Assembly (NCBI GenBank): GCA_025093555.1
Contig: JAIWNF010000001.1
Span: 1,178,001 to 1,242,000 of the forward strand
Source of the DNA: Circinella umbellata
Lineage: Eukaryota; Mucoromycota; Mucoromycetes; Mucorales; Lichtheimiaceae
Length of the DNA stretch: 64,000 nucleotides
Reading direction: 5' to 3'
Of this stretch, positions 37,629-52,058 are shown one piece after another (the stretch's first letter is position 1; every line of letters begins with the position of its first letter). The notes beneath the pieces are model-generated. The model was not told where the DNA came from and made no database searches. It was given only the letters and a program-made list of their open reading frames with translations. Made by a program: the position numbers and the translations under genes.

Positions 37629-39016
37629 TTAAGATAATTTATATGTTGAGAAATTCATCGGCATGAAGTACTCCATCTGCGTTATATTGATGTCTTCCGT
37701 CTTTTATTCCAGACTGTTGTAGTTGCTTAGTAATAGCAGTGCATTCGATGGCACCGGGCAAGAATGTGATTTGCTGCCCAGTGCGTCGAAGATATTTGGC
37801 CACATTTTTGAGCCAGGGATCAAATATGTATGATCTGTATATTGTTTCTGTTTTTTTGCAATATTTCTGCTCCGGTGTTGACGTATACTTCTTTCCCACT
37901 AATAATTGAAGGTAAACAATAATGATTCGTAAACCTTTTATAATTGATAGCAACCTCAATAATTTACACTTACCATATGGATAGTACTGCACAGATGAAT
38001 TTCTTCTCCGACACCAACGTAGCATCAACTTCTACGCGACTAAGCTTTTTCACAGCATCCTCCATATCCTGGCTGGATGTCTAATAAAAAACCAGTTATA
38101 ACCATTTTTATATGTTCCCTCTTTCTTAATGTGTACATACCGCATCTGCAACATCATTTACAGCCTCAATAAAGCGCGAGTCAATGTTCTTGCTTTTTAC
38201 ATTTGGTTTTTCTGTAAAGCTCGGCTACATAGCAACTTCGACGTCGTACTAAATCTCCGCACCATATCACACCATGGTTTTTTAAAGTTTCTTAGATAGC
38301 GTAGTGGTCAGTGGTATCCCCGGCCTAGATGAATTTAATGATATAACATTCAATAAGTAAAATAAATAAATAATGAACACTATAAGTTTATGGTATAAAA
38401 TGTAAGATTGCTTCCGTTTACCTCAACTGAATTGAAATGTGCCGTATTATTTGGACTATCTGAAGAGTCTTTTCCTTCGCTCTAAATGGAGTTTTCTTCG
38501 TCTTCAACTTCAGCTCCTCCTTCAACATCTCTATCAATGCTTTTTGTTTTCCTCTTCTCAATTCTACTACTGTTGCTACACAACTCTCCATAATGTCGCT
38601 TACGTATATTAACGTCTTCTTCATCAGCTATTTGCAGTGACATTGCGCTTTGAAACCGTAACTATAGATTAATGTTAGCATAAATTTTACTTTGATCTTT
38701 GGCTGTGCATAGTTTTGAAAGAAAGTAGGCATACTTTTTGTGTTTCAAAATTAAGTGCGGCTTTTCCTGTTGTTGCCGCATGATCTCTGAAATATTCTTG
38801 AAATGCTTTTTTACTCCAAGCAGAATATACAATAACTATAATGAGCATACTGACTAAATACAAACGGATTCAAATACTAAAGCTTACAGCTGGGTAATTG
38901 GGAGCAGCTGGAACCATAGTCTCAGCTACAGTACCAGCTACCCCCATGTTCTTGTATTATTTTCGCGTCATGAAGGACGCGAACTGACGCACTTCTGTTT
39001 CAGATGATTGGGCCAT
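37629..39016 (-). pseudogene. Disrupted multi-exon gene of unknown family
   Basis: On the minus strand an ATG at 39016 opens MAQSSETEVRQFASFMTRK, then a TAA interrupts an otherwise continuous frame to a good donor near 38886. Further exon-like blocks with consensus splice sites follow at about 38830-38732, 38667-38422, 38327-38142, 38081-37975 and 37938-37629. They read, for example, MSLQIADEEDVNIRKRHYGE, DMEDAVKKLSRVEVDATLVS, and a well-conserved C-terminal stretch with YIFDPWLKNVAKYLRRTG and TFLPGAIECTA ending ADEFLNI. In-frame TAG and TAA codons (ENSI*, HYAI*) and at least two frame changes break it. The family is unknown; it looks like an expanded fungal family member in decay. Recent inactivation is suggested by the intact splice sites. 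Confidence 0.6.
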
Positions 39017-41287
39017 GTTTTATGACAGGCTTTCCAGACAGTGTGAAAGAGTCCAGTGGAAAGGGTCTTCGAAAAGCCAGGAGTCTACAAATGTAAAAAG
39101 AAATGTTTGTGAGTTTTTCGAGTTAAAGTAACATATTTCTTTTTTATGTGATTTGAGTTACCTCTTGAATGTGAATCACATCTGGTCACCACGGGAATAG
39201 TCAGCTATCTAGATGTGTGGTATAGTTGGTTGTCAAGCTGCTTTATTAAAAAAAAGAAGGGTGAGTTAATGCATAAAATGTCACCCTTCATCCTTTCTCA
39301 TTTCTACTCTTTTATATACGAACCCCTTATAATTTTTTTCCATACAAAGAAAAATATCATACCTGTTTGCATAATGTTTATAGTTTTATAGAAAAAGGTA
39401 TTTTGTTATATGTCCACTTTTGGTATGACCCGATGCATTTTTTTTTATAGAGATGACAAGGACTTTATTATTATTTATATTGTGCATTATTCTGTTGAGT
39501 CACATTATAAAATACATACCAGTCATTTACAGTCGATACCCACTTTTTCTGGTTAATTGAATTTCTCAACTTTTTTTGAAAGAAGTGGTCACCTTGCAAA
39601 AATCGCGGGATCTACGTACTGTACTATGAATTAGTTATTTTTATTATTAGCATGGTAAAGTACGAACTGTATCATGTTATTATATTACCTTCTATTTCTC
39701 ATGTAACATATTTAACAATTGATTTGTCGTTTTCTTTCATATAGATAATTCAAGCAATTCTATATATATTATGTTCATTGTTGAGTAGTTGTAAAATTGA
39801 TGTATTATTAGAAAAAAAAGGAAGTGGTGTGCTTGCAAAAGAAATACCAGTTTTGACCAATCAAAAAAAAATAGATCGTCAATGTTAATGGAGGTTACTG
39901 ATGATCAAATATGTACAAACTAGCAATCCTATAACACAAGGTATTTAATAAATATTTTTTTCTTAAAACATACCATAATTTATAGCAAATCAATTTATTA
40001 TTATTGATAACACTACTACAATGACACGCACTACATCCATTCTCTCTCTTTTTTTTTCATTAATCTGTGTCGAGTTTTGTTTTCATTGACATTGAAAAAG
40101 TAAGATTGATATTTTACTTTGTTTTTTAACATTGAACATGCTAATTCGCAGCTATTTGCTGGTCATGATGTTTACAATAAAAAGAAAAAGAGGTGTTTTA
40201 AAAAAATTACGACTTTTTTCTCAAACATGACTGAGAACAACTAAGTGTATAGGTCCCCCTGATTTTTTATTTATTTACTCATCTGATAAATAAAAAGACA
40301 ATTTGGGGCGGAAAGTGTTATTTGCTGTGTTAGCTAGAAGATATATTCCCAGAGTTCCCTTTTATTTTTTAAGTATGCGATGTGTTTAAAAAATGGGTAG
40401 TACGTCGTATTTTATAAACATTTGCTTTTTTTTGTTTCATGAAAATATTTTTAGCACTATTATACATACTGTTTATTATATATGAATGAATATTCTTATC
40501 ATAGAATACGTATCGAAATAATAGCAAGATATATTACATTGATGTCAACTATTTAAATATTTTATATATTGGTTCATTTATAGCAAAAGAAATATAATGC
40601 AGATTGGTTTTTGTGTAACCTTAATCGTTGGCTGAGCAACAAAAAATCCCCCAAGAATAATTATTATGCATTGACCATCATGACCATCCAGACCATCGAC
40701 AATAAACATCGAACAAAACCAGTAATTTTATTTTTATTTTATTTTTAGGACACTTGGCGTAAGATTCTCTTTGTCCATTATTAACAATTAAAGTTAATAA
40801 ATAACATTATTAGCTCTAATACCCTTATCAAACATTACTTTATCAGTGGATAAAAGTTTAATACATTTTATTTCGATAAGTAACAAGTTCTATATCCTTG
40901 GTAATAAGCTTTAAAAAAGAAAGTACGTAATCACGGTTTCCGTCGATTATGAATATTTTAAAAGATAAAAAGCAAATATTTCCCATACTTCAAAATATGA
41001 ACCTATCATGATTGAAAACGATCAAATAAAATTTTGTGTACTATATAATAAGGAGGGGAAGGAAGGAAGGGGTTAAATGAATAAATGTGGGAGAAAACCT
41101 AGAAATTTTGTTTACGTTACCTTTTTTATTTATCATGTTAAATTTTCAAGCGGCGCAAACCAGTTTATAATACTTTGAACGCATGATGTTTACTGCCACC
41201 TGTTCTTCACACGCAACGTAACCCATTAAAACATAACCATCTTTTTTTTTTTCGCTTTCTGAGTCCCTCTTCTTATTATTATTGAAA
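39017..41287. other. Gene-poor spacer with one MITE
   Basis: AT-rich, with no supported gene apart from the TA-flanked element at 39530-39616. The segment just upstream of 41288 carries a T-rich/pyrimidine tract (41244-41275), typical of the leader of the ClpX gene. Confidence 0.45.
39530..39616. mobile_element. Short TA-flanked MITE-like element
   Basis: 87 bp between two TA dinucleotides. The left end CAGTCGATACCC resembles the reverse complement of the right end (CGTAGATCCCGCG), imperfectly. Its core (aattgaa...caactttttttgaa ... tggtcaccttg) recurs at 61461-61530 and 61671-61745. TA duplication and CAGT-type ends are typical of Tc1/mariner-pogo MITEs. There is no coding capacity. Confidence 0.5.
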
Positions 41288-44270
41288 ATGAGACATTCAT
41301 TTCACCTTCGTCAATACAATGTCACCTCTACTCTCAATGACCATTTCAAAGTGCATTCATTATTACTTCATCCTCGTTCTTCAACTCATTCTTATGCACA
41401 CATCCATTCAAACAATGTCAATACTCTTCTTCAAAAAGAGAAACTTTTTATGACTACCATTTTTAACACAAGTAATAGGCACCAACAAAAGCAGCGCTAT
41501 CATACCACGTCATCTTTTTTGAAAAATAATAAACCACAGCGGCTATCTCCTATCACCATATCTTCAGACCTTTCTTTATCAAGAATGGTAACAGCAAATA
41601 ATTTGGAACAAAAACGTTCTTATTATCCTCATCCTCCTGATCAAGATCCACCTCCAAATAGTACAAAATATGGTAGTGGTAGTACAACAAGAGGAGGAAT
41701 TCGTCAAGTGGAAGAAGAGGAAGAAGAACTACTTGGTTATTTTGCACGAATTAGTGATCCACGCACGGTAAGAAAAGAAATAGTAATAAAAGGAACAGAT
41801 AAAAAGATAAACTCATTATTTGATAAATTTAGATTGTTAGACATTTAGATGATTATATTATTGGTCAAGAACATGCAAAAAAGATTTTAGCAGTAGCTGT
41901 ATTTAATCATTATAATCGAGTTCGATATAATTTACAACGTCAATTAAAACGTCAACAAGAAGAAGACCAATTGGATATAAATGATATCATTTCACCTCAT
42001 CATAATACAACAGAAATGGATAGGTCTACAACAACATCAACAACAACAACGGCCACTCATTCTACAACAAATACGGCTAATACAACTAGTTCTACTACCG
42101 GCTGGTCCCATAGAGATACTTCTTATTATCCACCTAATGAAGGGGAAACATCCCATCCTTCTACGACTATTTCAGGTACACCCATGGCACCCTTACCAAA
42201 TGATCTTGTTCCAGTTGAAAGAGTATCATCTTATGGTAAAGAATTAGATATAGATTAGAGGGAATGGATTAATGCATTGGAAAAGAGTTGGATAGGAAGA
42301 GAGAGAGAAAAGGGACGGATATAATTCTAATACTCATTAGAAATTATTTGTATTTAGCATCATCACAACAACGAAGGTGGAATAATAATAATAATAATAA
42401 TAATGACTCTACGTCTGGAAACAATTCAGGAATGATCCAATCTATGAATTCAAGAAATTCTACTAGTACAACAGGAAAATCTTCATCTATAATAGATGGT
42501 GATGATGGAACCGTTTTTGAAAAGAGTAATGTTTTATTGATTGGACCTACTGGATCAGGCAAGCTAAAAAAAAAAAAGAAGAAGAAACACTATTTTAAAA
42601 AAAAGAAAAACGAATCATCAAATAACACTTTTTTTTCTTTTTTACAAGGCAAGACATTATTAGCAAAAACTTTGGCGCAAATTCTGCAGGTGCCTTTTTC
42701 CATGTCAGATGCAACCCCCTTTACTCAAGCAGGCTATGTAGGTGAAGATGTAGAACTTGTTATTCAACGACTTTTACAGGTACAGTATAAAAAAAGAAAC
42801 CAGGAGTGAAAGGAGAGAGGGGGGGTAGATTTCTTCCGCCTCCTTTTTATATATATATTAAATACTATTTCATTACTAGGCTTGTGATCATGATATTAAA
42901 AGAGCTGAAACAGGAATTGTTTTTATTGATGAAATTGATAAAATATCCAAAAGATCTGATTCTTTTTCATCATCAAGGGATGTTTCTGGTGAGGGTGTAC
43001 AACAGGTAAAATGATTGATGGAAAATCCAAAAAAAAAAGTCGAATCATCTAAACTAATGATGCTTAATTGTTTTAGTCATTATTACGTATGTTAGAAGGC
43101 ACTGTTGTTAATGTAACAGATAAATCTGCTATTAGCAGTGGTAGTGGTGGTAGTGGAGGACCTTCTGGACCCAGTAAACGAGGTAGTAGTAGTAGTAATA
43201 GTACTAATGGTGGTCTTAATAATGGAAGTAGTGGATTAACTACAGGTGGATCATTCAGTGGAGCTGTACCTCAAAATAAACCTGAAGTATATGCAGTAGA
43301 TACCAGTAATATATTATTTGTATTAAGTGGTGCATTTATTGGATTAGATAAAACAGTAATGGATCGAATTGCTAAAGGGGTAAAGCATTATGAATAATAT
43401 ATATATAGTAATAGTAATGAATGTTCTAATCCGTTCTGTAATATATTCTAATAGTCAATCGGGTTTGATGCTAATTTAAGATCTAAATCAGATGAAGATG
43501 ATAATACGGATAAAATTAAACCTTTGGAACACGTTGAACCTTCAGGTAATATAGTAATAATCATTATATCATAGTTATTGTCTGTAGTGTACGTAATTCA
43601 TATAACTTCTTTTTTTTTCAGATCTTGTCAAATATGGATTAATACATGAATTTATTGGTCGAGTACCTGTTGTTGCAGCATTAAATAATTTATCTGTAAA
43701 AGATCTCGTTCGAATTCTTCACGAACCTAAAAACTCTTTAGTAAAACAATATCAAGGATTATTTGAGCTTAATAATGTACGTAATTAAACTACTTATCCT
43801 ATTTATATTTAGTATTATAACTCATTCATTTATATATATATATAGATTCATCTTCAATTTAGTAATGAAGCATTAATAAGAATAGCTGAAGAAGCACTTG
43901 AAAAAAAAACAGGTGCTCGAGGTCTTAGACGTATTATGGTAAAATATATTCCTTTATATGATTTCTTTAAGTATACAGTAAACTTAAGACTAAAAACAAT
44001 TATAAATAATAGGAAGGATTGCTTTTAGAACCAATGTATGAATCACCTAATTCACATATTAGACATGTTGTTATTGATAGTAAAGTAGTTTCAAAAGATA
44101 AGTCAGCTATTTATCTTACTCATGGACAAGAACATATCGCAAGAAAAATTATTGCAGAAGATGATGGTATTGATTTATTAAAAGAAGAAAAAAAACAAGA
44201 AAAAGAAAAACCTTCTACTACTTCTTTAATTCAACAAGAAACAATTCGTAGGGAAATGACACAAATATAA
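41288..44270 (+). CDS. CLPX: Mitochondrial ClpX-type AAA+ unfoldase
   Basis: ATP-dependent protein unfoldase of the mitochondrial matrix. Ten exons: 41288-41767, 41833-42235, 42358-42558, 42649-42779, 42880-43005, 43077-43379, 43455-43545, 43622-43776, 43846-43938 and 44013-44270, giving 746 aa. The basic, His/Ser-rich N-terminus is a likely presequence. [26 protein letters not shown] starts the AAA+ module. It is followed by a ~100-residue Thr/Asn/Ser insertion, Walker A GPTGSGKT (357-364), AGYVGEDVE, Walker [11 protein letters not shown] (D422/E423), a Gly/Ser-rich insertion after [12 protein letters not shown], and the IGF loop [13 protein letters not shown] (549 onward). [18 protein letters not shown] and [12 protein letters not shown] (sensor 2) complete it. 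There is no zinc-binding domain, as in fungal Mcx1. Intron 3 is GC-AG and splits the Walker A Gly codon. The tail is Lys/Glu-rich. Confidence 0.94.
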
Positions 44271-44436
44271 AATAATAATACCCCTCCCTACCTACTCTTC
44301 TTCCCTAACAAATTTGAATATCGGAATAAAATTAAACCGATTGAATTATATATATTTATATATCAAAGTGGTCTTTTTTTTTTGTAAACTTTTTTCTTTA
44401 ATCCAAAAAACCACTTTTTTTTTTTCTTTCTTAACA

Positions 44437-45546
44437 ATGTCTGAACGTAAAGTACTTAATAAATATTTCCCACCTAATTTCGATCCATCCCAGATCCCAA
44501 GACAGTAAGTTATATCATCACCATTATTCCATTTTTTAAAAAAATGAATAAAAAAAGCTTAATTCATTAATTATTTTATTTTTAGAAAAAAACCCAAGGA
44601 TCAACAACATAAAGTTCGTTTAATGGCGCCTTTTTCTATGCGATGTGAAAGTTGTGGTGAATATATTTATAAAGGAAAAAAATTCAATGCAAGAAAAGAA
44701 ACTGTAGAAGGTGAAATCTATCTTTCTATTAAAATCTTTCGCTTTTACATTCGGTACGTGTTATAAAACCATGCGTTGTGTGTCAAAAACAAAAACAAAA
44801 AGTGAAAACATTCCTCTTATGTATAGACATGAAATATAAAATTTTATAGGTGTCCACGTTGTTCTGCAGAAATTACATTTAAAACAGATCCAAAAAATAC
44901 TGATTATGTAGCTGAACATGGTGCTAATCGTAACTTTGAACCATGGCGTGGAGAAGATGAGAAAGGAGAATTTGGAGAAGGAATAGAATTAGAAGAAGAT
45001 TTAGATGATCCAATGAAAGCATTAGAAAACAGAACGTTGGATTCAAAACGAGAAATGGAAATATTAGATGCATTGGACGAAATTCGTTTAAGAAATGCAA
45101 AAAGTGAACGTGTCAATGTGGATGAAGTATTAGAACGATTTACCATGGTGGATAAATCAGCTATTGAAGAAAGATTAAATCAAGAATTATTACAAGATGA
45201 ACAACAGGCTGCAGAAGTTTTTCAATCGGCTGATGGAGAACGTGTACGTAAATTGGCAGATAATGAGGAACCTGATGTATTTTCATTAATATCAAAACAA
45301 AAACAACCTACATCATCATCATCATCATTCAAGGCACCTAATACTATAACAACAAAACGAAAAGCAGAACAGAATAATTTTGGTATTGCTATTAGACGAA
45401 AAACTACACCAAGTGAATCCAATCAAAAAGTAACGACAACGACATCAACATCAACGAATGATAATAATACCCCAAAACCAAAAACTTCAGGATTATCCAT
45501 GTTAGCTACTTATGATGATGATTCTTCTGATGAAAGTGATTCATAA
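44437..45546 (+). CDS. YJU2: Splicing factor YJU2 (CCDC94/CWC16 family)
   Basis: Spliceosome step-one factor that acts with the NineTeen complex near the branch site. Three exons: 44437-44504, 44586-44753 and 44850-45546, giving 310 aa. The N-terminal block [17 protein letters not shown] and [30 protein letters not shown] is family-defining. The two zinc Cys pairs are C43/C46 and C80/C83 ([21 protein letters not shown]). [10 protein letters not shown] closes the core. A charged, helical middle and a Ser/Thr-rich, disordered acidic tail ([10 protein letters not shown]) follow. It starts 167 bp after ClpX on the same strand. Confidence 0.95.
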
Positions 45547-45877
45547 TAATAATAAAAGTTTATTTGTTATATATAATATACCAGTGTTCATGTATATTTC
45601 TTTTATTACTATTACTATTAATAATAATAAGAGTTAGTTAATCATATCTACAAATGAATGAGGGGAGGGGGCGGATTTCTTTTTTTTTAATGCGTATGGT
45701 GCTAAAGTTTGCTGTTTAAGTGATTTGAGGAAAATGGGATTTTTATAATGAGTGATCTTTTTTGTTTCGTTTTCTTTATGGATGTTTCATAATAGGTAAG
45801 AAGTTGGGAAGGGCGATGTGTGGAAAAGAAAAGGGGAGATGAGGTTATATATATATTTGTTACGGATTTTTTTATGA
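45547..45877. other. Convergent 3' spacer, YJU2 / TFIIA small subunit
   Basis: 331 bp between two converging stop codons. It contains AAT/ATT simple repeats just after the YJU2 stop and a G-rich run at 45660-45673. It should hold both polyadenylation regions. Confidence 0.6.
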
Positions 45878-46371
45878 TTATTGTTCTCCAGGTTTTTTAG
45901 CATTACAAGCAACAATCTTGACTTTATCTGCAGATACAGTTTCTTGTTCAAACTTAAAATTAGGATTTTCAATAATAAAAGTCCAAACATCATCACAGAA
46001 ACGATATGTATGTAAATGTCCCTAAAAGAATATATATATTTTTTATTAGATAAATATATAAGCTGGGTGCGATCTAGTATATAATAATAATATATACCTT
46101 GACATTAGCTTTATTTCGTACAAGTTGTGCTAAAGCTTCTGAAATACTTTTATCAAAAGTTGTAAGTACACGCATAGCTAATTGTGGATTAATATGACCG
46201 CTTTGAATTAATTCATCAAGTGAATCTGTTAAAGCCATACCAATGCTATACATATATAATATTAGTTCTACAATTGTTCAGTTTTTTAAAACTCTCCACG
46301 TAACTATATACATATATCTTTTAATTATACCTGCTTCGACGATATAATTCATAAAATTGAGTTGAAGACAT
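45878..46371 (-). CDS. TOA2: Transcription initiation factor IIA small (gamma) subunit
   Basis: Nuclear general transcription factor that pairs with the TFIIA large subunit and stabilises TBP on TATA DNA. Three exons: 46371-46331, 46245-46098 and 46021-45878, giving 110 aa, the normal size. [27 protein letters not shown] and [21 protein letters not shown] form the helical N-terminal half. [20 protein letters not shown] and the [11 protein letters not shown] strand form the beta-barrel half. Every block is canonical for the family. The first exon is only 41 nt. Confidence 0.96.
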
Positions 46372-48455
46372 TATTTATTTTTTTAATATAAATAGTTAAC
46401 AGAGAGAGTGAAAGAGAAGAATACGTAATAAGTTGTTTTTTTTTCGCTTTGGGTGCAAAAAAAATCAAGACCATGGATATTTATACTTCCGCTGAACCAA
46501 TGAAATTCCTTTATACGTTTTTTTCATTATACCACCGCTTTAATAAAAAGCATAATTTTTTTTTCTTTTAGGAGATGGTCTGTGTGTGTGTGTGTGTGAT
46601 CATTCTGAAAAAAAAAAGGATCGATCCTAAAAAGCTATTGCCCCAATAAAAAAATATTCAAATAGGTTTTCAGTTACAATTATAATTTGGCTCAACTATA
46701 AACTGTGAGCTTATTATATTTACTCTCATCATCTCCCCAAATTCACCTTACTTTCTTTTACCTAATTTATATATAAGAAAAAAAAACCTTGCTTTCTTTT
46801 ATTCTTGGAATATTATGTATTATGGAAGAACACATTGGGGTTGGAATTTATTGTATTTTTAGATTCTATTATGTTTTTCTATATATAAGAAAAAAGAAAT
46901 ATGTCATAGGCGCAGCAAAAGAAAAAGCTTTTTTTTTTTTCTAAATTCATCCTTTTGTTCCCTACCACCCCCAGCCTATCCTTTTCCCGCCTTTGGATAT
47001 TTTTCTGTACGTATTGACCTAAAAGAGAGTTTTTTCAAATTGTTACGTACAATATACTCTTGAACTGTTATAAGATTATTTAACTTTTTTTTTTTGTTTT
47101 ATTTTTGTTGCTAGGTAAAGAACCTTTTTTTTTTGGTTGGCAAGGTAAACTTTTTTTTTTGTAGAAGAGTTGCCAAGGTAACGATAACCCTTTTACTCCC
47201 TTTTTAAAAGAGCAGAAGAATTTTCTTATTGTTTTTTTTTCTTCTTCTTCTTCTTCACTAATGGTATTGAATTAAACTTGGTTTTTATTTTTGCTATGGT
47301 CATCCCCCCCCTCCTCCCCCCCGAATTAGAAAGAGAAGTATCGATTTTTTTTAGGGGGAGGGTTTTTATGTAACAAAGAAGAATGTTTACCGCGCGGAAA
47401 AAAAATGTGTGTAATGGTGATATACACACATGAAAAAAAATTACTCTCTTTCTCTCTCTCTCTTTATCTTTTTTGAAATTTGGGCATTCGTTACATAGCA
47501 ACATAATAAAGTATACCCAAAAAGGAAAAGAAAATATATATAATACTTTGTATTTTTCTTCAAGAAATGAATAATTAAATAATGAAAGAAAGAACCAGAA
47601 AAAAAAAAGGGACAATGGTAGGAGGAGGAATGTATTCTCCATTATATCAAATGAATGCCGATCCCTTTTTCTTTTAGTTTTATTTCAAGGGGATTCTTTT
47701 ATTATTATTATTATTATTATTATTAACTGAAGGGAAGGGGTTTATTTTATTTTATTTTTTTTGTAAAAACAAAAAAAGCTCAGCCAAAAATGAAAAAAAG
47801 ACCCAAAGAAAGAAAAATCTCCATTTTTTTTTATTCTATAAACAATAAAAACATGTGCTATAAAAGTTTAATTCCATTTTATCTAGAATAATAAGCGTTG
47901 ATGACAAATTAAAAAAAAAAAGGTTCTTTGTAAAAAAAAAACGGTTGTTTGGTAGGTTACTTTTAGATGTGGGATTGTGCTAAGTATTAATTTTTACATC
48001 CGCTTTTTTTTGGGTTGAAATGGGCTGTGTTGAATTGTGTGTGATAATTAACCTGCAAAAAAAAAAAAGAGGTTTCTTTTTTTCTTTTTCTTTCTTTCTA
48101 TTTTATATTATTTTTCGGTTTTTTTTATAATTGAATTATATATATATATATATAAGAAATAAAAAAGAAACCCCATTCATCTATACACTTTATTATTCTT
48201 TCTTTTTCTTTCCCTTTTATATATATATATATAAACTATATAACCAACCAACAAACGATATAAATCGAATTTCGTAGCAACAAAAAGAAAGAAAAAAGAA
48301 AAAAAAAAGGCTCGACATTTTTCCTTTTTTTTTTTTGTTTACTTGTTTCTTTTTTTTCCCTTTTCTACATCTAAATATATATATATAAGGTTATTTTGGT
48401 GTGTATATATATAACCATTTAAAATAAAGGAATTGAAGAAACTTCACCCCCCACA
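46372..48455. other. Long promoter-like spacer upstream of RSP5
   Basis: No gene is supported. It is dominated by simple sequence: a TG run near 46578-46598, ATT repeats at 47700-47725, many T8-T10 and A8-A10 tracts, TATATATA blocks near 48140, 48220 and 48375, and C-rich runs at 47306-47322. An open frame on the minus strand at 47226-47642 is Phe/Leu/Lys low-complexity. The final 250 bp, pyrimidine-rich with TATA blocks, is the probable RSP5 promoter and leader. Confidence 0.5.

Positions 48456-52058
<3,603 letters not shown>

Noticed and set aside
37629..39016. Possible reassignment of TAA/TAG to glutamine
   Set aside because: The intact housekeeping genes of the same window end in TAA and read normally with the standard code, so the stops in this locus indicate decay.
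47226..47642. 138-codon minus-strand frame
   Set aside because: Phe/Leu/Lys-dominated translation of T-tracts and A-tracts, ending in poly-Lys from a CTT repeat. No gene evidence.
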